This document shows positions 1-12,700 of a stretch of 64,000 nt of DNA, piece by piece. Source of the stretch: Dictyophora rubrovolvata (taxonomy: Eukaryota; Basidiomycota; Agaricomycetes; Phallales; Phallaceae); the NCBI GenBank assembly GCA_029959195.1, contig CP114124.1, forward strand, positions 558,001 through 622,000, read 5' to 3'. Position 1 is the first letter of the stretch. Each line of letters starts with the position of its first letter. Under the pieces are notes generated by a model, which saw only the letters and a list, made by a program, of their open reading frames with translations, was not told the origin of the DNA and ran no database searches. The translations under genes were made by a program, and so were the position numbers.

Positions 1-1595
1 CTATAACAAAAATATTTCCACATCTTCACCACGATTCTCTCAGTCGTTTAATCTCTTTCAAGGGTTCAGATTACGAAGAAAAACCGATCGCGAGAGATTG
101 TTTACAGATGAGCTGCGAAGGCCTTCAGTTTTGAAACCTTTCTTGGTGCGTTCGCGCTGTTTTCGATCCCCTAAATAGGATCTAATTATAGGGCATTTTT
201 TTTTTTCAGTTTGCTGTTGGATGTGCTGGTATAACATACGTTGCTGCTGCACGTTTGACCAATGAGGACACGGAAAGATGGACAAAATCGCTCTTGGCAA
301 CAGGTGGATGGATATTCACAAAGCCTTCAAATTCCGAACTACGAGGTGCCAGAAAAGCAGCTCTATACGCGGTTAATAGTGCATTTCACTGTACATCATG
401 TTTTTTTTTTTCAAATCTCGCTGACTCTTTTTTGAGTAGTACTTGAAAAATACGCTCGATAAAGTCAAACAATTTCTGGGAGAGGAGCGAGGTATTGTGG
501 CAAACACCGCCCTATATGGGTGTGTTTTAGCGGCCCAAAAGTGGTTGGATGAAGGAGAGGGTCGTCGAGTTGCTCGCATGATTATGGTTGCTACAACCGG
601 GGTTTGGGTCCTTTGGCAAATACCTCGTTTACGTGGCGCCATGATGCGGCATTTCCTACATGACCCGTTGTCCGGACAAAGCCACACTCTTTTAACAAGC
701 GTATTCAGGCAAGTTGATTTCCTAATAGTCTAAGCGAGCAGCTCTGTGTGTGTATGTGTGTTATTAACGTACGGGAACAGTCATAAAAGTCTTCTACATT
801 TAGTATTCAATAATCTGGCTCTTGGTGGTTTTGGTAAGTATGGGCTTTAGTTATATGAGGATGCTAGGCTCAATATTACGTTCTACAGGCAGCCTGGTAT
901 GCTGGTGGCTCACGGAGGTCCAGGACCGGAAACAGGCGACACTTCATGAATCGACATCAATGTATCATTTCATAGCGTTCTTTGTTTCCGGTCGGTTGCC
1001 TTCTTATACAAGGATATAGCGATTTGAGCTTTAATGTGTGTTTTTTTGACAGCTGGCTTGTTTAGCAGTTTCCTGGCGCATGCTGTCCGAGTGAAATTCT
1101 ACTATCCTCGGATAGTCTCGCAAATTACGAGTGCAGAAAGGGCTGGTGCAGTGGTAGGAGGATCTCCTGGAGCAGTCACCTCAGCGACAGCAGCAGCCTT
1201 AGCTCAACAACCGTCCATCCTGCCCTCCCTTGGTGCGTCCGGTGCGATATGGGCGTGTGTTTCTATGGCGGCGTTGGCATGTCCTGAGGCTCGAGCGTCT
1301 CTGATTTTCCCTTCAAATATTTCATTTCCACTCCCAGCCGGAGCATTAGTGCTGGTGGGATTAGATATTCTGGGTATACTACGAGGATGGCGGTGAGTAA
1401 ATAATATGAGTGTGCGTGTGCATGATCTGGGCTAATCTTGCTGGCTTCTCCCCCCGCAGACTCTTTGACCACTGGGCCCATCTGGGAGGAGCGCTGTTCG
1501 GGGCACTGTACTACCAGTATGGCCCGGGGTGGTGGGAAAGGACCCGAGTGTGTGTTGATAAAAATAGAGTACATGTAGCCGAGCCCCGTGATTAA
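1..1595 (+). CDS. Rhomboid-family intramembrane serine protease, mitochondrial PARL/Pcp1-like (5' end outside window)
   Basis: This is the 3' part of a multi-exon gene; no start codon lies in frame inside the window. Exons I can join are about 62-145, 210-371, 440-708, 781-833, 889-990, 1053-1392 and 1460-1595 (stop TAA). The protein has the rhomboid hallmarks. There is a His-rich TM2 entry (HKSLLHLVFNNLALGGFG), the catalytic serine in GASGA of TM4 (about 1,228-1,245), and the catalytic histidine in DHWAHLGG of TM6 (about 1,470). A membrane segment near 210-250 precedes the six-helix core, as in the PARL class. Known members sit in the mitochondrial inner membrane and cut dynamin-like and kinase substrates; that role is inferred here. 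The intron at 709-780 starts with GC (AG|GCAAGT) instead of GT, and joining there restores the conserved HKSLLHL motif. Confidence 0.85.
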
Positions 1596-1750
1596 ATTGA
1601 TTAGAGATGGGTGTGGTGCTGTGTGGTGCTGTGCTTGTGATTGTGGGCGGAGTCAGAAAAAAACAATCACATGCTTGCCTGACCCATGCACGAGCAGTGC
1701 TAGTGAGCACCAGCCAGTAAATAGTGACCTAGTCCGATCCTCGTTCCAAG

Positions 1751-3664
1751 ATGAGTTCGTCTGCTCGCTTGTCCCTTGCTGAGCTCTGCAACCAGCCCCT
1801 GCCTCCCCCCCCGCCTTCCTCCTCATCGTCTCCGGCGTCGTCCTCGGCTGCTTCTTCCCCGTCGTCTCCAATGACCTCCCCAGACGTCGTCCATGCAGGC
1901 ATTAAGCGTCCTCTAGCCATCGAGGATCACGACGAAGACGTGCGCATCGCTGCTCGTGCCCTTGGCGACATGCGTTCCCGTGCAGTTTCCCATGCACGAG
2001 CCCCTTCAGCTGAAGCATTTGCCGCAGTCTCCAAAGTCCACAGTCGCACCTGTAAGCTCTTGTTTCTTTGTTGAAATTTCTACCCGCATAAATATCTCAC
2101 CCATTGCTATGTGCGTGCCTCTCTCAATGACAGCCTCTGCATCCCAGTCAACTCCTTTCTTGTCTCCCTCAACTACCCCCCCTTCAACTATCTCAAACTC
2201 ATCGCCTCAATTGCGGCAACGGTCTCTAGACAGGGATCACCACCCCAACCACTATCATCACCAACAAGACTTATCGCCATCCGAAAATTCTCCACCACCC
2301 ACAAAAGACTTCGTATCCCGCGTCGTTCACTCACCCATTGTGTCATCCGTCCTGAATGCCTATGAAGACTCCAAAAAGAGATCAAAGGTTGTCCAGGTCC
2401 GTATTCCTTCATTTCACCTTAAATTACCCTTCTATCTCACATGGCGTCTAAATCATAATTACTGATATACCTATATCCTTCTCTCAAACATCCAGATCGG
2501 TGCAAATCTTATGGAATCATCAGTCAAAACTATCTCTCGTCCGGTCATAAACCGTCTTCCCGTAAATCAGCTCGATGAATTTGCCTGCCGCCAATTAGAC
2601 AGGGTTCGTATCCCCGCACTATTATCTCATACTTTACCTTTATTTCCTCCCCCGCAGATTTACCCTATCCGTAGTGCCCCTTCCAGTCCAAACGCTGACA
2701 CTCCCAAAATCAATAATAATCATCATCATCTCTATACCGCATATCGAGACCCTGCTCCCTTAGAATCGGGTGCTTCGAGCCGTGCTCCGAGTGTGGCTCC
2801 TGATGATTATTCCGCATCAAATTCCCCAATCCGTGAGTTTCATTCCCATTTATAAACCAACGAGAGAGAAGAACCTCACTCTGATCCTTTTTCTTTCTTC
2901 TTGTTCATCCAGTTCCCATTCGAAACTTAACCGATGATTCTGAGAGAGGGAACAAGGCTAGGGATGACATAACCCACACCGCCAGGCCTTCTCAACCACA
3001 AGAAATCGCTGCAAAGAGTAAATGGCAGACGATGCTTTGTGAAGCTGGTGGCATTAGTGCTGCTGTCAGCCAAGAAAGCATGAAGCGTCTACAATACTGT
3101 CTCCAATGGCTGCAGGTACGTAGAAAAACCTTGCTTCTGCTTTCGTGTCTGAGGCACACTTCGCTGACATGCTACCCAGTATGCTACCAATAGGATCGAT
3201 TCCCAGATCGTCGTCCTACGTAGCTTCATAGACTCCTTGACTCCCAAATCTCCACATGAAAACGATCCTCACGCGCTAGTCCCACTCCAGGTTATGCGCA
3301 CTCTTACCGATGTCCGTCGAGATCTTGTGAAAACCATTCGTGAAGTTGTCAAAGTTATATCAACGTACGAGCTTTTTCTGTTCTGTTTTAAATAAAATTT
3401 CCCTCCCTTACACACTGTGCTGTGTTTTCTTAGTTGTGCCGGAAGTGCACTCCCAGAACCGGCTCGTTCAACCGTACGAACATTCCTTCTTCGTCTACCC
3501 GCTCGTTGGGCCAGCGCATCAGGCGGTGACGCATCCAACCCACCTTCCATGCCATCTTCACCTCGAATGCAACAACAACAACGTCTTCCAAGCTCCGAAA
3601 ATCTTGCCGGTCTCAATAACGGTTCTTTACCCCCGATTCCAGCACAAAACGGACATGCGCAAAC

Positions 3665-3700
<36 letters not shown>

Positions 3701-4728
3701 CTCATCACGCCCGACGGCAGGTCGTGCAACGCATCCAACAGCTTTAGCAGCAACACAAGCGGCACAACGCGTATTAACGCTGGCGACAGAGTCTCTTGAT
3801 ATGATGCGGGGTGTTACGAACGTATTTAAAGAGAGTTTGGAACGTGCCGATGCGTAGGTCCTATTTATCCTCTTCCACCTCACCTCTCACCCTCCCCTTT
3901 TCTTATCGGATTTTTCCCAGATGGGTTGAACGATTTCGTATCGTTGGCATTCAACGTCATGATGGCACTAGTAACAATCTCCATATGCTATCATCCCCGG
4001 GCGCCGGACCGAGCAGCAGTAGTAGTAATTCAAACAATTCAACTGCTACTGCATCACCGACGTCACCAAATGAGATCAAATCACCCAGCGAACCTGATCT
4101 GCGCACCCATTATTCACAGACATCGGGTATTCATTCCGTAAAGAGTCTTTCACATGCTACTACTACTGCTCAAATAACCTCAAGCTCGAGTATCAGCACA
4201 AACGAGGATGAAGTGATGGTGGTGATGAAGAAGAAGCGAAGGAAGCGAATAAGTGATAACAGCATTGATGAGGCTGCTATGAGTAGTACTACTACTCAGG
4301 CTGGTACGGAAGCTGACGAGAACGGTCACGCTTATACTACGGGAGACACTCAAAATGGCGACGAAAAAAAAAGACAACCTAGTGATAATGGGGAGGAGGA
4401 GGAAGAGGAAGAAAATGATGAGACTGAGACTGAAGACGCCGTCGTCGTGCCTTTTAACTTTTGCAGTGCCAGTACGAGTGCGCGTAAACGCGGCGAAGAG
4501 AAGTTCGATGACGACATGGCAGGGACAGGGGCAATAGGGACAGCGGGAACAGCCACAGCCAATGAAATTTCAATTTCTGCTATGGCTTCTGCAGTTGCAG
4601 TTGCTGCTGACGATAACAATTATTTGCGGAAGAGGAATAATAATGGTAGTGCCGTCGACCCAGACGACTGCTGTTCAGACGACGCGTCATTTTATTCTGC
4701 GAAAACCCGGTCAATGGATATCGATTGA
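1751..4728 (+). CDS. Opi1-family transcriptional regulator
   Basis: This is a multi-exon gene. The first exon is 1751-2051, followed by 2134-2396, 2496-2603 and further exons to the stop at 4726-4728. The conserved part runs from FVSRVVHSPIVSSVLNAYED through IGANLMESSVKTISRP and LPVNQLDEFACRQLDR, which matches the Opi1 domain. In yeast, Opi1 represses phospholipid-synthesis genes and is held at the ER by phosphatidic acid; the same job here is inference. The N-terminus is proline- and serine-rich. A polyglutamine run is encoded by CAA repeats at about 3,665-3,700. The C-terminal third is serine/threonine-rich with an acidic Glu/Asp block (about 4,395-4,440). ATG 1751 is chosen because the following ORF is open and the rhomboid stop lies only 155 bases upstream. 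The exon at 2496-2603 ends in an unusual GTTCGT donor. Exact borders in the 2,850-3,950 stretch are approximate. Confidence 0.8.
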
Positions 4729-5874
4729 TTTATTTTTTTTCTTTCTAATTAGATTTTTAATTTTCTTCTCTTCGGTTCTCGACCTTTTACCAACCGGGTC
4801 TTTCTCACACCGAATTTTTTTTTTCCATTTTCTTCTGGTTGAAGCCAGAGTAGACCCGATTCTTTTCTTTCAATTTTCTTTCAGTTCGAAGATCGCAGGA
4901 TATCTATCTATCTATGTATCCCCCCACTTCCTCTCTCGCAAGTCCAAGTCCTAGATCCACCCCCGTTCTATTTCTCTCCGATCCGATCTTCAGTCCCGTT
5001 CTCATAGCTTTCCCAATTCCCATCTGGTCTCTTTCCGCAGTTTGATTTTGATTTTGATTTTGATTCTGATTATTATCTATGCAAATCAGATTCCTGATTC
5101 TTCTTTCCTCTTGATCTTTCCCCTCCACCCACCCCTATTCTTTAGCCCCCCTTCCCATCTTTCGAGGGAAAAAAAAAAATTGAGCATGATCAGTTTTTTT
5201 CAACCTTTGATAGGAAGTTTTGAAAAAGATTCGAGTTTTGGGGCTTTTTGGCTGACACTCGTGTACACATCCGCTCAGACGTTTGTTGTTCGTTCCCTCA
5301 GTGAATCTTTGTCCCGGTGATATTATTACTAACTTTAGATTTTTATTTGTTCGTTTGTTTTTTTGTGCCCATGTAACGGTTATAGCTCAGTTTCTTTTTA
5401 AAATTGATATATATATATATATTATATGATTTGTACCTCATTTACGCCTTGATTGACATTGCCACGCCAAGATCTCGTATATTTACATATATGTATGTAT
5501 GTATGTATGTATGTATATCATTTGTCTTCTTCTCACTAACTGGAACAAAACAAAGTTTATTATGTATCACGGTGGGTTAGCAACCGCAACTATGCTAAAA
5601 AACATAAAGCCATGGTATTTCGAAAGTTGAATGAGGGATAACGCATAAAAAAATCAAGATCAATGATGTTGACGTCATATGTAGTGGAGAAAGTTGGAGT
5701 TGGTATATATATACGAGATATTCGAAAATGAAAGAAAAGTAAACCGTTAATAATCCGAAATGAAATGATTGGTTGATTCTCCTCATCAAGGTCGAGTTGC
5801 TTCCGGATCCGATAATAAACTCGATGGGCTCTTGATGGGTTACATGTGTGTTTTTTTTTTACATAACTCGACAT
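4729..5874. other. Convergent intergenic region with T-rich DNA and microsatellites
   Basis: This is the tail-to-tail interval between the Opi1-like gene and MVP1. It is pyrimidine-rich, as expected of 3' untranslated DNA. It holds a TTTTGA-type repeat at about 5,041-5,066, an (AT)n tract near 5,408-5,421, and a (GTAT)n microsatellite at about 5,488-5,516. I see no gene in it. Confidence 0.6.
5488..5516. repeat. (GTAT)n microsatellite
   Basis: About seven tandem copies of the tetranucleotide GTAT/TATG lie in the convergent interval between two genes. It is a plain simple-sequence repeat. Confidence 0.9.
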
Positions 5875-8323
5875 TCAATCGAGAGGCATAGAGTCGATAT
5901 TCTCCAACAGGAGATTCCAGTTAGACTGAACGGCATTCGAATAATTCCGCTCATCCTTTGCGAATAGTTGAACAGCCAGGGTAACGATGGTATTTTCTCG
6001 GTTGTGCAAGACAACGCGCAGTTCATGCCACATACTACAAAAGAAAAGAAAAAGCAAAGCAAGCAACTTCAGCAATAATCCTGGAAGAAGGTCATGAATT
6101 CGATTACGAGTGACATACCTATGTCGAATGAAAACGCGCCGGGAAAGTAACGTCGTAATCATAGCCTGATCACGCTCAATCGTACCAACAATTCTATCAG
6201 CCTCATCAGCCCAATTGTCTTTCTTGGCAGCTTTGACAGCCTCAAGTTTCGTCGAAGCAGCTTCGATGCGTTTCTTGATACGTTCAACCTGGTCACCAGA
6301 TAGTCGGTCATGCCTAGAGAATAAGTCACGAGCGGCAAGATACAGATCGCGTTGTGTCTGATACGTATATATATATGACGGGATAAGAACGGTGCGCTAA
6401 ATGATAAGAAATGTTCGCACCTTCACAGCCTCAAGTGTGTTGTTTAACATGGCGTGTGACTAAACCTTAAATGAGATGACAGAGTAACGAGTGTGAAGAA
6501 AAGAAAAACGAACTAACCCGCTGATCAGCCAGATCGGAGGCGACACGCGTATGCCCAGAGAGAGTTTTCAATCCGCCATGTACACCGGTACACAACTCGC
6601 AATCTTCACCTCTCCAACACACACCATTATCCTCAATCAGCGCATTTAGTGTCATCGTCATACGTGCTAAATCAGCCCCGGCCGATTCTCGACGTTTAAT
6701 GAGCCGCTCCGTAAGGATACACAAACGGTGCCATTGCTCAATTACAAGACTGAGTTTGTTCCGAACGAACCTAAATGTGGGTCAGAACTTGCCTTAGATC
6801 CAGCAAAGCATGGGACAAATGAAGTTTACTGAAGTTTGTCCTCTAAATCGCTCGGAATAGCCATTTCTTCCACATGATCAACTCTTTTTGACATGGCTTC
6901 TTCATCCAGTGATACAATTGTATGTTTTCTCCACTCTTCAAAAGCGGGTTCATTCAGAAATACGGATAAAATGCCATCTTCACAAATCACGGGATGATTA
7001 CTGTAAGAGAAGTTACTTGAGGTAATATGGAAAAACGAGACGGTATGCTTACATGACGAAATTTAACCACCGAATAAGCCCTCGGCTACGTGGGATGCGG
7101 TTTGTTAAATATGCGAAGTTGAATATTAGAAAGACTCTACAACGTACCGGCGCTGTTCCACGAAATTAGCATCAGCTAAAAATAGGATAAAGATAAGCCA
7201 GATGTAGCAAAACTAAGAACTGCATAACTAACGATTAACCCGTTTTGGTGGTAAAGCCGGCAGTAACCGAAATGGATATCTCTTCACCAGACAATCCCAT
7301 AGAAAAACAAAGTCAGAATAACGTCTTTGGACAGATCCACCTCGCTTGAAAGACAATAGATCAGTGAGCAAGACAGGTTAGTTCCGTGAGAAAAGACTAA
7401 CAGTAGTTTCAACTAGATATACCATATGTCTGGTCAACAAGAAACCTTGTTGGCCGATAATTTCTACGGTGGCTTTATCCTGGCGCTTCCACCATTCGGC
7501 AGGAAGACCACCTCCAGTGAGCGCAGACGGTACTCCTGAAGCGCCATTGACTTGGTTTGTTGTTCGGAAAGTTGCTGTCCATGGATCATCCGAGGAATAT
7601 TGTGGAGCGGGAGAGCGTGGTATATCTGTTGAATCCATGGTGGGGACTAATGTAGAATTGGTCGTTATTACAGCTGATAGGTCCAATGTTGGTTCAGGGA
7701 GAGCATTTTGGGAGGCTAGCGCAGCAACTTGTTCAATGCTTATATCTGTTGAAACATCATAAAAAAACATTGTTTTTCTCATGTAATGAGGATTCTATAC
7801 CTCTGCCAGTTTGAGCCAGCGCAACTAAAGCTAAAGCGACAAAGAATTCCAGTTTTGACACTTTTGGGCGCGAGCTGACGAGATTCACAATCTAAAACCA
7901 AAAATTAGAAAAGAAAAAAATAGTACGGGAGGATAACATAGTTAGACAAACACGATCAACGGTAGTTGCTGGCAGAGCCGAAGTTGCGAGAACCCTTGAT
8001 AGCGCATTCACAGATACCTCGCCCGTGAAAGATGTATCGACAGCTTGAAACGCCTTGTTGTACGAATGAGGCGCAGTTGCATCGGCTTGCATTAAATAAT
8101 CACTCTCAAATGATAAATATTATTCTTTTTTCGGAAATAACGAACCAATAACGTTGCTGAACACGGATGGTACAGCAGGAGGTGGTGGAGTCGTGATCGG
8201 ACTAGGGCCTGCACTCCAGGGATCAAGACCGTCATAAGCAGAGCTTGAAAGAGGATCGTTGTCATCATAACTCGCAACCAGACCGCTTCCATAGCGGACG
8301 TTTGCCCGCGGTGTGTTGAACAT
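5875..8323 (-). CDS. MVP1: Sorting nexin MVP1 (SNX8-like; PX and BAR domains)
   Basis: This is a multi-exon gene with start ATG at 8323 and stop at 5877-5875. Exon 1 (8323-8146) encodes a proline-rich N-terminus and ends at a GTTCGT donor. An EH/EF-hand-like region follows (SYNKAFQAVDTSFTGEVSVN, about 8,060-7,990). Next come a linker and a PX domain with the phosphoinositide-binding hallmarks RRYSDFVFLWDCL and ALPPKR (about 7,340-7,230), then DANFVEQRRRGLIRWLNFV. The C-terminal half is helical and fits the BAR-like part of Mvp1. Mvp1 binds PI3P on endosomes and forms tubules that return cargo to the Golgi. The gene diverges from COQ3 with only 60 bases between the start codons. Interior exon borders are approximate. 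Confidence 0.85.
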
Positions 8324-8383
8324 CGTAGGCTGTTCAATCTGTCTTTGAGTTTGGTTTTAGCTGTGACATGTGTGACAGCCGTG
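8324..8383. promoter_or_regulatory. 60-base divergent promoter between MVP1 and COQ3
   Basis: The start codon of MVP1 (8323, minus strand) and the first ATG of COQ3 (8384, plus strand) are 60 bases apart. The reading frame upstream of 8384 stays open to 8345 but has no ATG. The core promoters must overlap each other or lie in the neighbour's transcribed region. Confidence 0.7.
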
Positions 8384-9388
8384 ATGAACTCATTCGTCTC
8401 CACATCGCTCAAAAAATGCACGCGAGCTTATGTTCGGCCGTTGCGTCCCTTTGTCAGACATATCCAGAGCACGGTTAATCAAGATGAAATTAACCATTTC
8501 TCAAAGCTCTCCTCTGGTTGGTGGGATGAAAAAGGTGACTTGAGAATGCTGCACAAAATGAATCCTATTCGTGTGCAGTATATCTTGGATAAGTTACAAG
8601 AAGTTGAAGAAGATGAAAACGGCGTTTCTTCACGCTATGGGGCACGTGCATTATCAGGGCTAAACATCCTAGATGTTGGTTGTGGCGGTGGATTACTCTC
8701 GGAGGTATCTTCTGTCTGTGCCGAATTTGACTCGGGGCCTTCGCTACATCTTTTTCTATAGAGTCTTGCCCGTTTAGGAGCGAACACTCTAGCCATTGAT
8801 GCCTCAGAATCAAATATCGCTATTGCTTCCCTTCATGCTTCCAAGGATCCAATATTTAGTGGTCCAAATGCCGGATTGGAGTACCGACATACCACCTCTG
8901 AAGAACTAGCAAAGGAGCCAAACAGATTTGATATCGTCTGTTCCATGGAAGTACTCGAACATGTCGACAATCCCGCGCTGTTTCTGCGCTCATGCTCCAG
9001 TCTCGTTAAGGTGGCCCTTCTTTTCTTTTATCATTGTTTCACCTGTATATGATAACACTTTTTCATGCAGCCGGGTGGACATCTCTTTTTGTCTACTATC
9101 GCTCGCACACCTTTAAGCTACCTTCTCACCATCTTTATGGCAGAACAAGTTTTGCGAGAAGTTCCTCCTGGTACACACAACTACGATAAGTTCATCAATT
9201 CAGAAGAACTGATTTCGTTCTTCCGAGAAGAGATGGGCTGGTTTACAGGCGTACCTGGAAGATTGGAGGCCGAGGTCCGTGGTAATATATACCTACCTTG
9301 GAGTGATGAATGGACCCTCGCTGAACGAAATGATTCACTGACTTCACAATGTAATTACATATTTTGGGCCAGAAAACCTTCCCTATAG
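8384..9388 (+). CDS. COQ3: Ubiquinone biosynthesis O-methyltransferase COQ3, mitochondrial
   Basis: There are three exons: 8384-8704, 8762-9010 and 9071-9388 (295 residues). The protein is a class I SAM-dependent methyltransferase. Motif I is LDVGCGGGLLSE (residues 96-107), the acidic ribose-binding strand is TLAIDAS, and motif II is DIVCSMEVLEHV (164-175). HFSKLSSGWWDEKGDLRMLHKMNPIR before motif I is diagnostic of COQ3/UbiG, which carries out the two O-methylation steps of coenzyme Q synthesis on the matrix face of the inner membrane. The first 30 residues (after MNSFVSTSLKKC) are rich in Ser, Thr, Arg and Lys with no acidic residue, fitting a mitochondrial presequence. That supports ATG 8384. 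Both introns are GT-AG and under 65 bases. Confidence 0.93.
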
Positions 9389-9703
9389 TTTAGTCTGAAG
9401 TGATTTCTATTATTATATGAGGTGTATTCTGCAATAAATCTACTATACAAATGAACAGGGTATAAACAAACTAGAAAAAACTACAGTGATAAAACGCTTG
9501 GCGAAGAATGAACTATGGTAAGTATTCTTAAGTGCGACCAGTCTCCTCAGCCGGGCCCTCGTTCGTAAAAAAAAACAAGCATAATCTCGGCTTCCACACT
9601 AAAATCTCGGAGGGCTGGCTAATTGCCTTCAAATCTTCATGAATGACGGGGGAAAAATACATCTGCCGCTGCAACGTGGAAAACCGTCAAGAAAGGTTTC
9701 TTC
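9389..9703. other. Short convergent intergenic region
   Basis: The interval lies between the 3' ends of COQ3 and the Zn2Cys6 regulator. I see no gene or repeat in it; it probably holds both 3' untranslated regions. Confidence 0.6.
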
Positions 9704-12700
9704 CTACGGAGGAAGACTTCCCAAAATCCTCTGTGAAGCCATGTGGGGTAATGCTCTAGTTACCATGTCATTCCAGGCACTAGGAGGATGTGTACCGCTA
9801 TCATATGCCATCGAGTAACTGTTGATCATCTCAAGCGGCACTTGGTACGACATAATAGGCGGTGGTACTTGATGATGATGACGATGATGATGATGGCCGT
9901 TTGCATATGTCGTCGGCTCATCGCCGGAATATGCTGAATCTGCATCGGCCATAGGCTTATCATCTGGTGGAGTAGACGACTGGTCACCGAACGCGTACGG
10001 AAAGTCGATTTCCTTCGATGAAACTCTCATGTTTATATCGTCGTCCTTGACGGAGGAGGATGATTCTCTACGTTCTCGCTCAAAAGCATACCGGGCCTTC
10101 ATCTGTAGTCGACGCATTGTAGTCTATAAATATTCAGTTCGCGACTGCAAAGCATAACAACATAAGCATACAAGTATCCTAGGTGGCTGAAGTCCGTTCT
10201 TCGAAGCTTCAAACATGTCACAGGCCTGGTCGAGGTGACTTAAAGCATCAGCGGCAAACTCGCATTCGGGTACACACGCCACCAAGGCACCCAAAGCAAT
10301 CTAAATTAATGAAGAGTCAACCCACGGTCATTCAGTTGAAACTGTATTCAAAAGTGACAGTTGCTTACGGCTGCAGTGCCCGTATGACTCCAGAAGGGCG
10401 CCATCCTCTCCATCAGTTGGGGTAATTCGCGCCACAATCGAATCATATCATGTACAAGTGCACGGGCACTGGATAAAAAATAGTAACAATTGTTAGGAAG
10501 CTCTTTACACGCACACTTCCAAATATAAAATATGAGAATCACCTTTCATATGCAGTAACAGCGGATCTCCAATTCGCACTTGTCATGGGATCGGTCGTTC
10601 TGGCGTTTTTTAATATCTCCGGCACCCATCGTTTGTGAATATAAAACACGGCTGCGATAGAGTCAGTCAATTACGATGAGCGGAATTCAAAAGATAAATA
10701 TGTATACTGACGTGCGGTGCGCCAGACTGCAGCTATATACCTTTGAAATAGCTTCCCAGGTGGTTCGTTCGGCAATGGTTGGTGAGCCTGAGGCCATGAT
10801 AGCGAAGCAGGCAATGGATGATCGAGAAGTTTCTTCTCAAGTCGGAGAGTATCCTCATATGTAATATTCCTTTCTGTGGCGATATCACAGACTAGCTGTG
10901 TGAATGAGTATTTCCAAGGAAAAACTGATAGGAGCTTTTAGCGTGCGTAGATATAAAAGAGAGACGACTGAAATACTGACAATCGCTGTGTTGGTGATCG
11001 GGGACCGATACTTCTTTTGGTCTTTCACATTGAACCATTTTCGATACCATCGAGGTCGGTCGACCAAACATGAAACTCTAATACACGTGAGCGATGAGAC
11101 AAGACTTATAACTTCGACACTAACCATCCAAATATCATTGCTAATTATTGTCAGCGTCAGAACATGTGACTAAAATGAGCGACTCAATTACCAGTAGAAT
11201 TCCCAGAAGGTCTGTTTTAGACTAGCATGTTCAACGGGATCCGAAACAACCGCAGATAAATCACGATCTACATATGAGAGTTTGAGTTGATTGCTTGAAC
11301 CGAAACAAGTTGCCACCCACGTAAACCGCTCTAGAGGTGGAAGAATTAAAACTATATGATGAATATAGGAACATATGTACGTACAGCAATTACAGCCTTA
11401 GCTAACACGCCGGTGATAGACCATTGATATTCGCGTCTATGGGAGGAGTCTGAAATTGTCAGGATCTACCAAGGCGGGTGTAACCTACAATTGTCGCCCA
11501 GGGTAAAGCCGGAAATACCAGACCATAAGTAGCTATAAGAATAATGATATAATGATGATCGACTGCATACATTTACGACTCACAATAGCGCGTATTCCAT
11601 TGATACGGGGAAAAACGTCAATAGGAAAGCTGGCCATGGCCGCTCTTGCAAGAGTGAAATACTGATCAACATCTTTCGTCATTGTATCGACATCGATATG
11701 GGTGTCGTATAAACTTCCTAACAAGAATATCATGAACAAATAGGCTAACGTTTGTGCGTTTTCGACCGATAGCTCCGATGCCCGTTTATGGTTGGGATAG
11801 AAAAGATTGAGCAAGGTTTTTACCGTTAAAGGAACGGGAGATACTAAAGTACTAAATATGTGTTTAGTAAAGGTACAAGCGAAAGAAGAAAAGCAGAAAC
11901 GTACTTCCAAGAATAATACCTGTGGTAATTATCGAGCAGCTCGATGGCACGGTCGTATGGTGGTAGAAACTTCAAAAATACGTATAGATCCGACGGTAGA
12001 GGCTGATCATGGAAGGGAAATAGCATGCTGAAAGAGATTATTTGTGGTGGGAAATCCACTGGCGGTGGTTTGCGTTTCGCGGGCAAGGGCGGGGCGGAGT
12101 CGGGGACGTCAACCGTATCATTTTCCTAAGATAGTCATGGTTTAGATATGCCGTTAAAAGAAGGGTGAAAACATACTGCAATCAAGTGCTGCATAGAGAC
12201 GAAGTTTGGTGAGTTGTTGGGGGCCTGTAGCTGTGAGACGTACCTCCGAGGCAGCTGTATCACCGTGATACTGGTTCCCGTCAAGATGGAGAGAGCGCAT
12301 GGCTGCATCCAATCCTACTAATTCATCTGTTTCTACTTGCCGTGGGTCGACTGCTACGTTGTCCAATGGTCTCTGAAGGTTGGGTACTGGGGACGCTGTA
12401 CGGATTTGCAAGTCTTTAACGAGAAGTGGATGGGGGACATTTGAGATAGTATGCTGAACTTCCGAGATGGCCTGTTCAAGTAACTGTGCACGTATACTAA
12501 GTTTAGCCAAATCTTCATGCAGAGCTATCGTCGCGGGTTTGAGGGACCTTGATGAAAAGAGAGAGTATGTTCGTGTGAACCTTCAACGGTGGTTACGAGA
12601 AGCAGTCATACCGGGTACCCTTTACGATAGCGCTTTGAAGACAAGCTGCTTCTGTACCATTTTTCTTACTAAAAAAAAGGACAGGCTGAGCATCAGCAAG

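Noticed and set aside
3269-3883. 204-residue frame on the minus strand with a run of cysteines
   Set aside because: It is the antisense shadow of the Opi1-like exon; the Cys run is the complement of its CAA repeat.
5384-5395. TAGCTCAGT, as in a tRNA D-arm
   Set aside because: No acceptor stem, anticodon arm or T-arm can be drawn around it. I saw no convincing tRNA anywhere in the window.
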